In this document: in pieces, positions 42,501 to 48,513 of the stretch | How positions within the stretch are numbered: position 1 is the first letter of the stretch | Layout: each line of letters begins with the position of its first letter | From: JAAYJM01 sp964498585 | Lineage (GTDB): Bacteria > Bacteroidota > Ignavibacteria > Kapaibacteriales > UBA2268 | Assembly: GCA_964498585.1 (NCBI GenBank) | Contig: CAZCHH010000025.1 | Location: 1-48,513 of the forward strand | Reading direction: 5' to 3' | Length of the DNA stretch: 48,513 nt | Position numbers and translations under genes: made by a program | Notes under the pieces: model-generated | Databases searched by the model: none | Told to the model about the DNA's origin: nothing | The model's input: only the letters and a program-made list of their open reading frames with translations

Positions 42501-44263
42501 GCATAATCTAAATCTGCTGAATAATCGCCTGGTTGAACTGTATAAAGAAATGTTGCTGTAAAAGTAAGTACATCGTAAGAATCATATACAGCATTTTGTG
42601 CTGGTGTTGTATTAAGCACTAATACAGGAAGGCCACCAAGAATATTAACATTTTCACTAAATGTAACTAAAATGTCAACAACCTGACCTTCGCCATAAGT
42701 TCCATCTGCTAAATTTGAAGTAACATCGGTTATAACAGGTGCAATACCATCAATAATAATGTCATTATTGTCTCCGAGTGAACCAGGGTCGCCAGGAGCT
42801 GGTAAAACTAATGCAGCAGGATTTCCTGCGTTGTCTTTAATAGTTCCACCATTTAAAGTTAATGCAGATGCATTTAAATAATCTAAATCTAAAGTATAAT
42901 CATTTGCTTGAACTGTGTATAAAAATTCTAATGTTCCTGTTCCAGAACCAACATTATTAAATGTTGCGTATCTAACGATACCAGGACCAACATTTAATCT
43001 TAAACGTGGAGCGCCAGTAACAATAACATTGTCATCAAAATCAACTAAAATTGTAATATTTTCACCAATACCATAAGTATCATCGCCAGGAACTGTACAA
43101 GAAACATTTGTAGCAGCTGGGGCATCAGTATCAATATAAGCTGCTTTTGTTCCCCAGTTAGTAATAGCAGCATTAAAACCGGTATTGGTTAGTAAACCGG
43201 ATAAACCAATTCCATGAACAATGTAGTTCTCAGGGCTGGTTCCATCAAATGATGGGTCAGCAACTACAGTTCTGGTATAGACATACACATTATCGCCATA
43301 GCTTGTTAAAACCACTTCAGGAAATATATCAGGAGGATTTTCCCAGGTACCATTTCCATTAGCATCGATTCTGATTGCTGGGGCATATTGCATTGGTTGG
43401 TCTGCAGTAAGTGCTAAATAATATGTTCCAACACCTAATCTTGGATTATCGCCGAGAGATTGGGTTAATGAAGCATCAGCATAGTACTGCATAGTAAATG
43501 TAGGAGGAGTAGAAGCATGAGTGGTAAATGGACACTCAACTGAATTTTCAGAAGATAAACCATTAGCAACAGCTCTTACTCTAAACCAGTAGTTAGTGTT
43601 TTGAATTAAATCAGTCAATTCAAATTCGGTAATATCGCCGATATCTAAATCGTTGTAAGGTTCAACAATATTAGCATCGAAAGCTCCGCCATTACCGAGA
43701 GACAAATCAAGATGATAGCTTGTTGCACAGCCAGATGGGTCCCAAGATAATGTAGCTGAATAAGAAGAAGTATCATTTGCAGCTAAATTAATAGGAGCAG
43801 CAGGGGCAGTTTTCAACTGACGCGGATTTAAAGTACGTGTATTAGTATTATAAGCAGGACTTGGTAAGCCACCTTGATTATAATCATATACTCTAAACCA
43901 ATATGTGGTACAAGCAGCAAGTCCAGTAACATCAACTGAATTCTTGCTACCAGTACCATTATAAATTACTTTACCTGTTCCAAGTGTCGGATTTAAGGCA
44001 TTGCTATAATTACCTTCCTCGACAACATTGTAGGTAATATTGTTAATCGGTGGGTAAGTAGCAAAGTTGTTTGTTGTACTAACAACAACTATTCTTCCAG
44101 CACCACTTCCATTCACCCAGCTCATTTTGGTTCCAGAATTAGTCGTATTCTGGAATGTGATAAAACCGGCTTGAGTTTGAGGGGGTGTAGCTGCTTGCAG
44201 CTCCAACCCTACAATAGACAAGACCAGTACTATCGAAAGAAGAACTGTTTTGAAATGTCTCAT
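36524..44263 (-). CDS. Giant T9SS-secreted surface protein with FN3 and 17 Ig-like repeats
   Basis: A 2,579-residue protein. In order: a signal peptide (about 1-24); two fibronectin-III-like domains (about 30-250, CTTYWFRVYDYN and TNYWFRVRAVANG); a linker; eight Ig-like repeats of one type (about 385-1290, each TYGIGENITILVDF / LDYLNASALTLNG / LGDNNDIIIDG-like); nine repeats of a second type (about 1290-2340, FTVTFDQNVQGFEDGDI and GTVEVQVPAGAAQNG-like); a further FN3-like domain; and a T9SS type A sorting domain (about 2490-2579, ITPNPVVNNVNLTMDLF to YFLRVLTDNEAVIQRFIYMP). It is probably a cell-surface or released adhesin or matrix protein. An AAGGAG ribosome site precedes the ATG. Confidence 0.92.
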   Translation of the reverse strand: MRHFKTVLLSIVLVLSIVGLELQAATPPQTQAGFITFQNTTNSGTKMSWVNGSGAGRIVVVSTTNNFATYPPINNITYNVVEEGNYSNALNPTLGTGKVIYNGTGSKNSVDVTGLAACTTYWFRVYDYNQGGLPSPAYNTNTRTLNPRQLKTAPAAPINLAANDTSSYSATLSWDPSGCATSYHLDLSLGNGGAFDANIVEPYNDLDIGDITEFELTDLIQNTNYWFRVRAVANGLSSENSVECPFTTHASTPPTFTMQYYADASLTQSLGDNPRLGVGTYYLALTADQPMQYAPAIRIDANGNGTWENPPDIFPEVVLTSYGDNVYVYTRTVVADPSFDGTSPENYIVHGIGLSGLLTNTGFNAAITNWGTKAAYIDTDAPAATNVSCTVPGDDTYGIGENITILVDFDDNVIVTGAPRLRLNVGPGIVRYATFNNVGSGTGTLEFLYTVQANDYTLDLDYLNASALTLNGGTIKDNAGNPAALVLPAPGDPGSLGDNNDIIIDGIAPVITDVTSNLADGTYGEGQVVDILVTFSENVNILGGLPVLVLNTTPAQNAVYDSYDVLTFTATFLYTVQPGDYSADLDYATFDALILGLATIKDIAGNDANTELFTPGEEGSLGSNKNIVIDAVAPEVVNVTSQNFNQTYGTGKQIIIDVEFNKPVFVTGGNPILNLNSTGSGTNAFATWNGFGSGTNTLHFIYVVLEGHQSADLNYSATNSLEFNGSEIRDGSNTLADLTLPAPAGPNSLGSNKDIVIDGTIKTITDVYADLPDGSYGANEACLIFVEFETEVFVIGGTPQLTLNTVPQSTCSYIAGSETNTLWFLYIVPNGVYSADLDYTGINALDLNGATIRDAFDNDVNLTLPVPGAEHSLGFNNNIIIDAIAPVVESVTSPTATYSVVGDLIDISVNFSEVVNVDFTWGTPTLALNIGGVTKYAPYASGTGTATLIFQYTVEDGDVQAPLDYSNTNALELNGSVIYDDVDFSPNLAVLTLPAVGSGNNLAPWNVVINTNVPFITNVTAVPATGIYNTGAVVNILVQFSEAVFVDNTLGDPRILLNIVDENGLSIPRYAVYNDVVGDGTNTLQFDYEVQMGDNSDALEYWHPTDPVNLAFDLNQSIITNALSLNASTVLPTPGDPFSLSYNTDIIIDTRAPIVTNVTSTPANGMYETGDIITFEVTFDEVVFISNNARLYLATGPINHYAYYNGTGNGTNTLQFNYIVQDDDYTEHLDYVDQWSLETVDGTIRDEAGNDAILWLPEPGTPGSLGANSNIFIIGDTPYVVNVTATNPDGAYTIGDVIEITVEFNNAVDVPGFPQIQLQTNNGDKFATYTAGTGGTLLTFEYTIVAGDFTTDLDYTATNALTGVIYATGTTDNAILTLPAPGAEFSLGFNKAIEISTVPPEVTVTFDDYDAGVATFDVVFEQNVFNFVALNVDGGAFSGAPIVTIIPIDGANYTVQVEGMDQNGTVEVQVPAGAAQNGVGLDNLESNLVIWDYDLTAPTVVITDDYDPTDLTDQLPIRFTVTFDMPVYGFGAEVADVVTLGTANVTNVLVTPANIGMTEFFVDITVSSNGTVQIEIPFDAAKSVAGDISNEPSLPSHEITFTAPAPTLIITRAAGQSESTITLPINFTVTFSEDVTGFDASGITIGGTAAGTATATVTGAGTTYNVAIAGVTANGTINITVKGNAAENSFGTFNALTGPGPNVTYWGIAPIPTITYVGADPTSASPINFTVTFDQNVQGFEDGDINLDGTANPTTAVVTGGPAIYNVAVSGMTSAGTVSINFAAGAAENGGGMESTAPVPDPVPSVTFEVAAPNVTINQAFGQADPTGDQPIWFDVVFDQDVTGFDAATDVTVESDNPEQGAMTVTILPVDAQNYQVSVTGITKNGTITATIPAGVAVNGFGVPNNASTSTDNTVEFMFDAPTLTLTSVGGENVTEPVLFTATFNQLVTGFNDLDIYIDGTVGGANVTVVQDLNDPLVYHIEFFNIIQNGTFKVIVYANSAFNSYGTGNAYTESEYVNFWGIAPTATIARKVGQQAITNALPIEFTVTFSQQVNEFNATDINFGQPPFESTANPSNVTVTPVNLLNGYASIYTVSIGNVANNGTVIIGFDADAATNAGGVGNLAPVYNPNAAGVEVQFTMPAPTCAIALAGGQVSPTNQLPLLFTATFSQPVWDLTANKINVTYNGNPYNDVTITDGVDGDAVYTISVNNLPSSGEVIVTVPAGAAQNLYAEDNTASNPQNCVYDIDRPVPTIDLVSDDPTNITPVVYTVTFDKPVFGFDENALTVTGPFAGAATIDIIPVGLGQTEWTIEISGMNADGLISLSVIEDAATDLVGNGNIAAGPVTCQYNLPPLPPPGPSVNALSVRYFTRTTVALNITQPALPTILIGKQIDAGPLAPELSGPISNYAAVASLTFNPTGTLADGSCVLYVGSSSQVTVTGLLRNTTYTFALYTYDALTGMYCLDADAAMLSQLTQNRESLLEQDPIGVIAGTNIVLSTITPNPVVNNVNLTMDLFTDANITVQVIDGNGQVISVPVNGNFYAEGTHTLSFPLQNVASGSYFLRVLTDNEAVIQRFIYMP

Positions 44264-44265
44264 AA

Positions 44266-44278
44266 AAGGAGTCTCCTT
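44266..44278 (-). promoter_or_regulatory. Self-complementary ribosome-binding site of the giant gene
   Basis: On the minus strand AAGGAGACTCCTT ends three bases before the ATG. The AAGGAG is a strong Shine-Dalgarno site, and the sequence as a whole is a perfect palindrome that could pair with itself (5 bp, 3-base loop) or between transcripts, hiding the site. Confidence 0.5.
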
Positions 44279-44310
44279 ATATAGTGAAAAAATTGTATAG
44301 TTTATTTTTT

Positions 44311-44366
44311 TTTTTTCTAAATTTTTATACTTTTTTCTAAATTTTTATACTTTTTTCTAAATTTTC
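44311..44366. repeat. 20-bp tandem repeat, about 2.8 units
   Basis: The unit is ttttttctaaatttttatac, with the third copy incomplete. It sits upstream of the giant gene inside the very AT-rich gap 44264-44644, where I see no gene. It could affect promoter strength by bending. Confidence 0.75.
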
Positions 44367-44644
44367 TTCATAATATTAACAAATTAATAAAAATATTATT
44401 AAATATCCAAATAAAATTGCTAAATAATTTTAAAAATAAAAATTAATTTTTTTTAATATTTAAAATTAAATCAAATTTAAATCCATACTGAAAAACATAA
44501 AAAACTTATATCCTTTTTATAATCAGATATTTACTACAAAGCTACAATGAAAAAAATATTTTTTAAAAAATATTATTACATTAAAAAACCATTCATAATC
44601 CTTTCCATTAATAAAAAATAATTTATAAAAATTATACTATTGTG

Positions 44645-45727
44645 CTATTTTTTTGTTTTCACTTTAATTACATTAGAATATTCACTGATATCATCGTAAC
44701 CAATAGTCCTCAATCTGTAAAAATAAGTAGTATTTGGCTTTAGCCCATCAACATTGATGCTTTCGCAATACCCCACATCAGCCGGATTGAATATATCAAA
44801 CAGTTTTGTAAATGCTTCGTCTTCAGCGACTTCGAGCAGATACCCCTGAGAACGAATAACGTGCTCCCATTTTGCATCAAATGAATTTTTAGTAACATTT
44901 TCAGGAAACAAAGCTTGTGGAGCTTTCAAAATATATATAAACTTATTCCTGGGATTAGATTTACCAAAGCTCGTTAAATAATTAATCGAATCTGCACTCC
45001 CATTAAATTCAAAAATACGAAAAAAATAATCACCATATCCAACATTTTTAATAGTTACTCTCTTTTCACTATCAAACAGAGAATTATAGACGCAATAAGT
45101 TTCAGAATTATTTTTTATTTTTGATACTGAATCCAAAAAATTTTTGCTTGATTTGTAAACAACTCCATCAACAGGCAATTCATTTATTTCATACATTGAT
45201 GCAAATATAACTCTACCTTTCCCATTGCCATTTGTCCAGATTAAAGTAATTGATTCAGTTTCATTGCCAATAAAAGCAATTTGATTTGCCTGCTTTGTTG
45301 GTTCAGCAGCTAAAGTATTAAAAGTTAATGTTTCAGTTGTAAAACTTTCTTTATTAATATAATAAATATCAAAAGAGTAGCCAGTGCTTGGTTGTAAAGA
45401 AATAATATTTTTTCCCAATGTCTTAAAATTGCTTGAATCAACTAATATGAAATACTTATTATCAATATTAGCAAATTCAGATAATTTGTTTACACTGTCA
45501 TTAATTTTATATTTATTCTTTAAATCTAATTTTGGAATAGAATCATTTGCCTTGCGAATTGCAATTATTACTCTTTCCGATTGAGCATCATTATTATATT
45601 TAAAAGTAACGCTATTATTTGTTCGCTCAATTAAATCGAAAGAATTATTATTTGACAATAATAAAAAAGATGATTGAATAAAACTTATAATAAAAATAAA
45701 AAAATATATTAATTTATTTGATTTCAT
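44645..45727 (-). CDS. Secreted FN3-type protein related to the giant protein N-terminus
   Basis: A 360-residue protein with a signal peptide (LIYFFIFIISFIQSSFLLLS). The central part (ITLIWTNGNGKGRVIFASMY, then YFFRIFEFNGSADS) matches the first domain of the giant protein (MSWVNGSGAGRIVVVSTTNN, FRVYDYNQGG). The last about 90 residues are a fibronectin-III-like domain (FDAKWEHVIRSQGYLLEVAE, LKPNTTYFYRLRTIGYD). No T9SS sorting domain is visible. It lies upstream of the giant gene on the same strand across a 381-base gap, so a separate promoter is likely. Confidence 0.82.
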   Translation of the reverse strand: MKSNKLIYFFIFIISFIQSSFLLLSNNNSFDLIERTNNSVTFKYNNDAQSERVIIAIRKANDSIPKLDLKNKYKINDSVNKLSEFANIDNKYFILVDSSNFKTLGKNIISLQPSTGYSFDIYYINKESFTTETLTFNTLAAEPTKQANQIAFIGNETESITLIWTNGNGKGRVIFASMYEINELPVDGVVYKSSKNFLDSVSKIKNNSETYCVYNSLFDSEKRVTIKNVGYGDYFFRIFEFNGSADSINYLTSFGKSNPRNKFIYILKAPQALFPENVTKNSFDAKWEHVIRSQGYLLEVAEDEAFTKLFDIFNPADVGYCESINVDGLKPNTTYFYRLRTIGYDDISEYSNVIKVKTKK

Positions 45728-45828
45728 AATTAAGTAAAATAAAAATATTAATTAAAAATTCACCTTAAGCAATTTCTCTTTTGAGAAATGAAAAAGTGTA
45801 GTTATATACATTTTTTTAGTTCACTTTT

Positions 45829-46084
45829 CTTATTCCCCTCTTGAGAGGTGCAGGGGTGTGTTCTTGGTTTTTCATACTTAATCAATTCAGTTCAAAACTG
45901 TGATTGTTGTCATTGGTACGGTTCTTATGATAATAAATACATTTTAATCACATACATCATAGTTTAAAGAATTACTTCTTGTTCCCAGAATCATTATTGG
46001 AAAAAGAACACACCCCTGCCCCTCTCAAGAGGGGAATGCGTAAGTTGAGATAAAGAATCTTCCCCTCTCTTTTGAGAGGGGAAG
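45829..46084. repeat. Pair of CCCCTC-family repeats in opposite orientation
   Basis: Left unit: ttcccctcttgagaggtgca followed by ggggtgtgttcttggtt (45833-45869). Right unit: aacacacccctgcccctctc and aagaggggaat (45998-46038), then a hairpin cttcccctctcttttgagag with ggggaag (about 46062-46084). The left unit is the inverse of the right one and of the copy at 33665-33770. The gap 45728-46105 shows no gene; the last hairpin may end transcription of the neighbouring gene. Confidence 0.7.
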
Positions 46085-46105
46085 ATATACAAGAATGATT
46101 GAATT

Positions 46106-48513
46106 TTATCCGATTCTAACCCAACCTGTGCCAAAGTAAACATACATAGCTGCAACTCCTACACCTATATTTCCAAGGTCTGAAGAAGTAATTGTATTAC
46201 CAGTATAATTTATAATACAAAGGATTTGACCATCGGTTGCATTAAGTGGAAGATCAGCAGAGTTAATAGATGTATTAGCAGAACCAGTTATTCTGATAAC
46301 TGTTAAATAACCGTAATCATTTAGATTAGTGTTTCCACCATCTACTGCAGGAACTTCACCATTTGATAATATTATTCTACCATTATTGATTTGAAGAGCA
46401 GTTGCTGTATTTTCATTAGCTAAATTATTAACTAAAAGAGCAGTCCCTTCAATTGCATTTGTAGTTACAGTTAAAGCAGATTCAAGTGAATTTTGGTTAT
46501 CAACATCCACGACAAGAGCAGAACCGGTACCTTCCTGAAGAACAGCAAGGACATTGTCAGTATTATTAACATCAAAGCTGACAAATTCTGAATTACCTAA
46601 AACATTAATTGCTTTAGAAGTATTTCCACCTGCTTTTACTGCAAGAGATGTTGCATTTGGATTATTTGAAACTGTAGAAATTTCGACTGCATAGTCTTGG
46701 TTAGCTGGATTAGTAACCTGGAAAGTAGCAGCACTACCTAATCCGCTGGTTCCTGCATTTGAAAATACTGCTAAAGCTACATCGTTATTATCGGGATTAG
46801 GTGAATTAATAACAAGACTGGGCCCTGTACCTTCCTGATTAACTTCAATAACGGTATTTTCATTACCGGCATCTAAACTTGAAAATACAGAATTACCCGC
46901 TACACTCAAAGCACGACTAATGTTGCCACCAGCATTAACTTGAAGAGCAACAGCGTCTGTTTGATTTGATAATGTAGAAATTCCAACTGCATAATCTCTG
47001 TTGCTTGGATTAGTAACTTGGAAAATAGCAGCACTACCTTTATTATCAACTCCGGTTCCGGAGGTTGTAGTAACAAATAAAGCTGCTTCAACGTTATCTT
47101 CATTATTAGTTTCAATGCTAAGTCCTTGGACTGAACCTTCGTTGTAAATTGACATTATTCTTTGTCCGTTATAACCTGCTTCAGCTGTAAAAGTAACTGG
47201 CAAGTCATTAGCTACTTCGATAGCATTTCCACCATCATAAGCACCTTGCAAATCTGTTGTTAAGCTGATTGATGATGGTACCCAATTTGTTCCGTCAAAT
47301 AATAACACATTATCAACAACTGGAAGAACTGTGCTTAAATCAACATCAGATAAATCATCGAGAGAAGAAGTAGCTAACCAACCATTAAAGACAGGGTCTG
47401 CTTCGGTCATTGTTATATCTTGTGGTTCCCACTGATAGTTTGCATCACTCCAAACTAATGCTTGTCCATCTGTTGCACCCATTTGGTCGATTTTTTCATT
47501 TGTTATTGCCCAATTCTCGATTTTATCACCGATTATAGCGCCGTCAACTATATTTACTGTATTAACAACCTGAGTTCCCCAAGCTGGAACATAATCTCCA
47601 TTTACATCCATTACAGAAGTAAGTATTTGACCTTCTCCAATTGCTGAAGCAACAAAACCAGTTTGGTCAGGTGCAGTTTGATAAAGAATCTCACCAACGT
47701 TGCCACCAACAATATTATCTGAAAGGTTAATTGTTCCTACAAAGGTATTTGCAGTGATTGTATTTGCAGTAATTGCATCAAAATCAGTAATAGTAGCAGT
47801 ACCAAGACCATTTAATTCTGTCATCATATAAACATCATCAAGGAATGTGGATTCTCCGTCAAGCACCATTAAAGCATCGCCTGTGGGATTATCAATAACA
47901 GCTAAGCCATTAACTGCTAACCCAGTAAAACCACCATCACCAAATACTTCAAGGTTTCCAATAACTTCGACTGCATTTCCGCCACTTAAGTTTGTTATAG
48001 ATAATGTGCTATTTACAGTGCTGTTATTTGATAAATTAAGAACTGTTTCATCGCCATATACACCAGTGTATGGTAATGATAAATAACCAGCAGCAGAGTG
48101 GTCACCCCAACTGTATGCGGTGTTCCAATTGGTTATATCAGTGGATAAAATTCCACTGGCAGCGCTTGAGACAAAAATTGGGTCGCTTTCTGTATAACTG
48201 GTTAAATAACCAGCAGCAGCGTGGTCGCCCCAACCATAAGCGGTGTTCCAGTTGGTGATATCAGTGGATAAAATTCCACTGGCAGCGCTTGAGCCAAAAA
48301 TTGGGTCGCTTTCTGTATATGAGGTTAAGTAACCGGCAGCAGCGTGGTCGCCCCAACCATAAGCGGTGTTCCAGTTGGTGATATCAGTGGATAAAATTCC
48401 ACTGGCAGCGCTTGAGCCAAAAATTGGGTCGCTTTCTGTATATGAGGTTAAGTAACCGGCAGCAGCGTGGTCGCCCCAACCATAAGCGGTGTTCCAGTTG
48501 GTGATATCAGTGG
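46106..48513 (-). CDS. Repeat-rich surface protein, 3' part only (start lies beyond the window)
   Basis: The minus-strand frame is open from the window edge to the stop at 46106-46108, at least 801 residues; the ATG at 47869 is internal, not the start. The N-terminal part seen consists of 41-residue repeats containing TNWNTAYGWGDHAAAGYLTS and YTESDPIFGSSAASGIL. Next come a beta-rich region (LNLSNNSTVNSTLSITNLSG) and two to three longer repeats with LAVKAGGNTSKAINVLGNSE and GSAATFQVTNPANQDYAVEI. The C-terminus is YGYLTVIRITGSAN to YFGTGWVRIG. Similar repeats occur in cell-surface and tail-fibre-like proteins of Bacteroidota. No T9SS domain is visible at the end. Confidence 0.85.
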   Translation of the reverse strand, partial: TDITNWNTAYGWGDHAAAGYLTSYTESDPIFGSSAASGILSTDITNWNTAYGWGDHAAAGYLTSYTESDPIFGSSAASGILSTDITNWNTAYGWGDHAAAGYLTSYTESDPIFVSSAASGILSTDITNWNTAYSWGDHSAAGYLSLPYTGVYGDETVLNLSNNSTVNSTLSITNLSGGNAVEVIGNLEVFGDGGFTGLAVNGLAVIDNPTGDALMVLDGESTFLDDVYMMTELNGLGTATITDFDAITANTITANTFVGTINLSDNIVGGNVGEILYQTAPDQTGFVASAIGEGQILTSVMDVNGDYVPAWGTQVVNTVNIVDGAIIGDKIENWAITNEKIDQMGATDGQALVWSDANYQWEPQDITMTEADPVFNGWLATSSLDDLSDVDLSTVLPVVDNVLLFDGTNWVPSSISLTTDLQGAYDGGNAIEVANDLPVTFTAEAGYNGQRIMSIYNEGSVQGLSIETNNEDNVEAALFVTTTSGTGVDNKGSAAIFQVTNPSNRDYAVGISTLSNQTDAVALQVNAGGNISRALSVAGNSVFSSLDAGNENTVIEVNQEGTGPSLVINSPNPDNNDVALAVFSNAGTSGLGSAATFQVTNPANQDYAVEISTVSNNPNATSLAVKAGGNTSKAINVLGNSEFVSFDVNNTDNVLAVLQEGTGSALVVDVDNQNSLESALTVTTNAIEGTALLVNNLANENTATALQINNGRIILSNGEVPAVDGGNTNLNDYGYLTVIRITGSANTSINSADLPLNATDGQILCIINYTGNTITSSDLGNIGVGVAAMYVYFGTGWVRIG
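48084..48513. repeat. 123-bp in-frame tandem repeat
   Basis: The word gtggtcgccccaacc (with small changes in the first unit) recurs at 48098, 48221, 48344 and 48467, a period of exactly 123 bases or 41 codons. The last full units are nearly identical. The array runs off the window edge, so the copy number is unknown. Confidence 0.93.

Noticed and set aside
47867..47869. ATG taken as the start of the last surface protein
   Set aside because: The frame is open upstream to the window edge and encodes regular 41-residue repeats, so this Met is internal.

Overview
This is an AT-rich bacterial contig, probably from the Bacteroidota / Ignavibacteria-Kapabacteria part of the FCB group. The evidence is: a giant secreted protein with a type IX secretion (T9SS) C-terminal sorting domain; the uppS-bamA-ompH envelope operon; a 30-residue AURKAIP1/COX24 protein next to an HU gene; an ActB-like (alternative complex III) molybdopterin/Fe-S protein; and promoters of the TTG-N20-TAnnTTTG type, clearest in front of tRNA-Arg. 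The genus cannot be fixed from sequence alone. IspG is the short form, which is unlike typical Bacteroidetes and Chlorobi. Both window ends lie in repeats, so this may be a whole assembly contig.

Layout. 0.2-3.6 kb: a secreted hypothetical and engB, divergent from a threonine 3-dehydrogenase, then a convergent radical SAM/SPASM enzyme. 3.9-8.9 kb: an accessory array on the minus strand downstream of tRNA-Glu. Here three copies of an unrecognised membrane-anchored or secreted paralog alternate with three toxin-antitoxin (TA) modules: relBE-like, mntA/hepT with hepT frameshifted, and a PIN toxin with a 55-residue partner. 9.2-13.0 kb: uppS-bamA-ompH, an outer-membrane biogenesis operon. 13.1-14.9 kb: HU, the COX24-like peptide, a coiled-coil lipoprotein and a LysM protein. 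15.0-18.0 kb: tRNA-Arg, ispG and three small soluble proteins (SRPBCC, VOC, DUF1801). 18.4-21.1 kb: a solitary actB-like gene. 21.1-23.6 kb: a repeat-rich region with a 10-unit 21-bp tandem repeat, a DUF5615/DUF433 pair, an orphan antitoxin-like gene, and an antitoxin whose toxin is cut short by a dispersed element. 23.8-31.2 kb: alaS, an Rpn-type nuclease, a TMTC-like membrane protein with TPRs, and an aldehyde dehydrogenase, separated by copies of the same dispersed element. 31.3-35.1 kb: metK and ahcY (the SAM cycle) with BrnT/BrnA and two antitoxin-like genes between them. 35.3-48.5 kb: a NagZ-like lipoprotein, the 2,579-residue T9SS protein, an FN3-type secreted protein sharing a domain with it, and the 3' part of another repeat-rich surface protein that runs off the window through 123-bp tandem repeats.

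Two themes stand out. First, there are many TA-type genes, several of them damaged or orphaned, inserted between housekeeping genes. Second, there are at least five families of dispersed palindromic intergenic repeats. The most unusual unit is the tRNA-Glu-linked array in which each paralog copy precedes a different TA module; the paralogs keep a nearly constant N-terminus while the C-terminal domain diverges.
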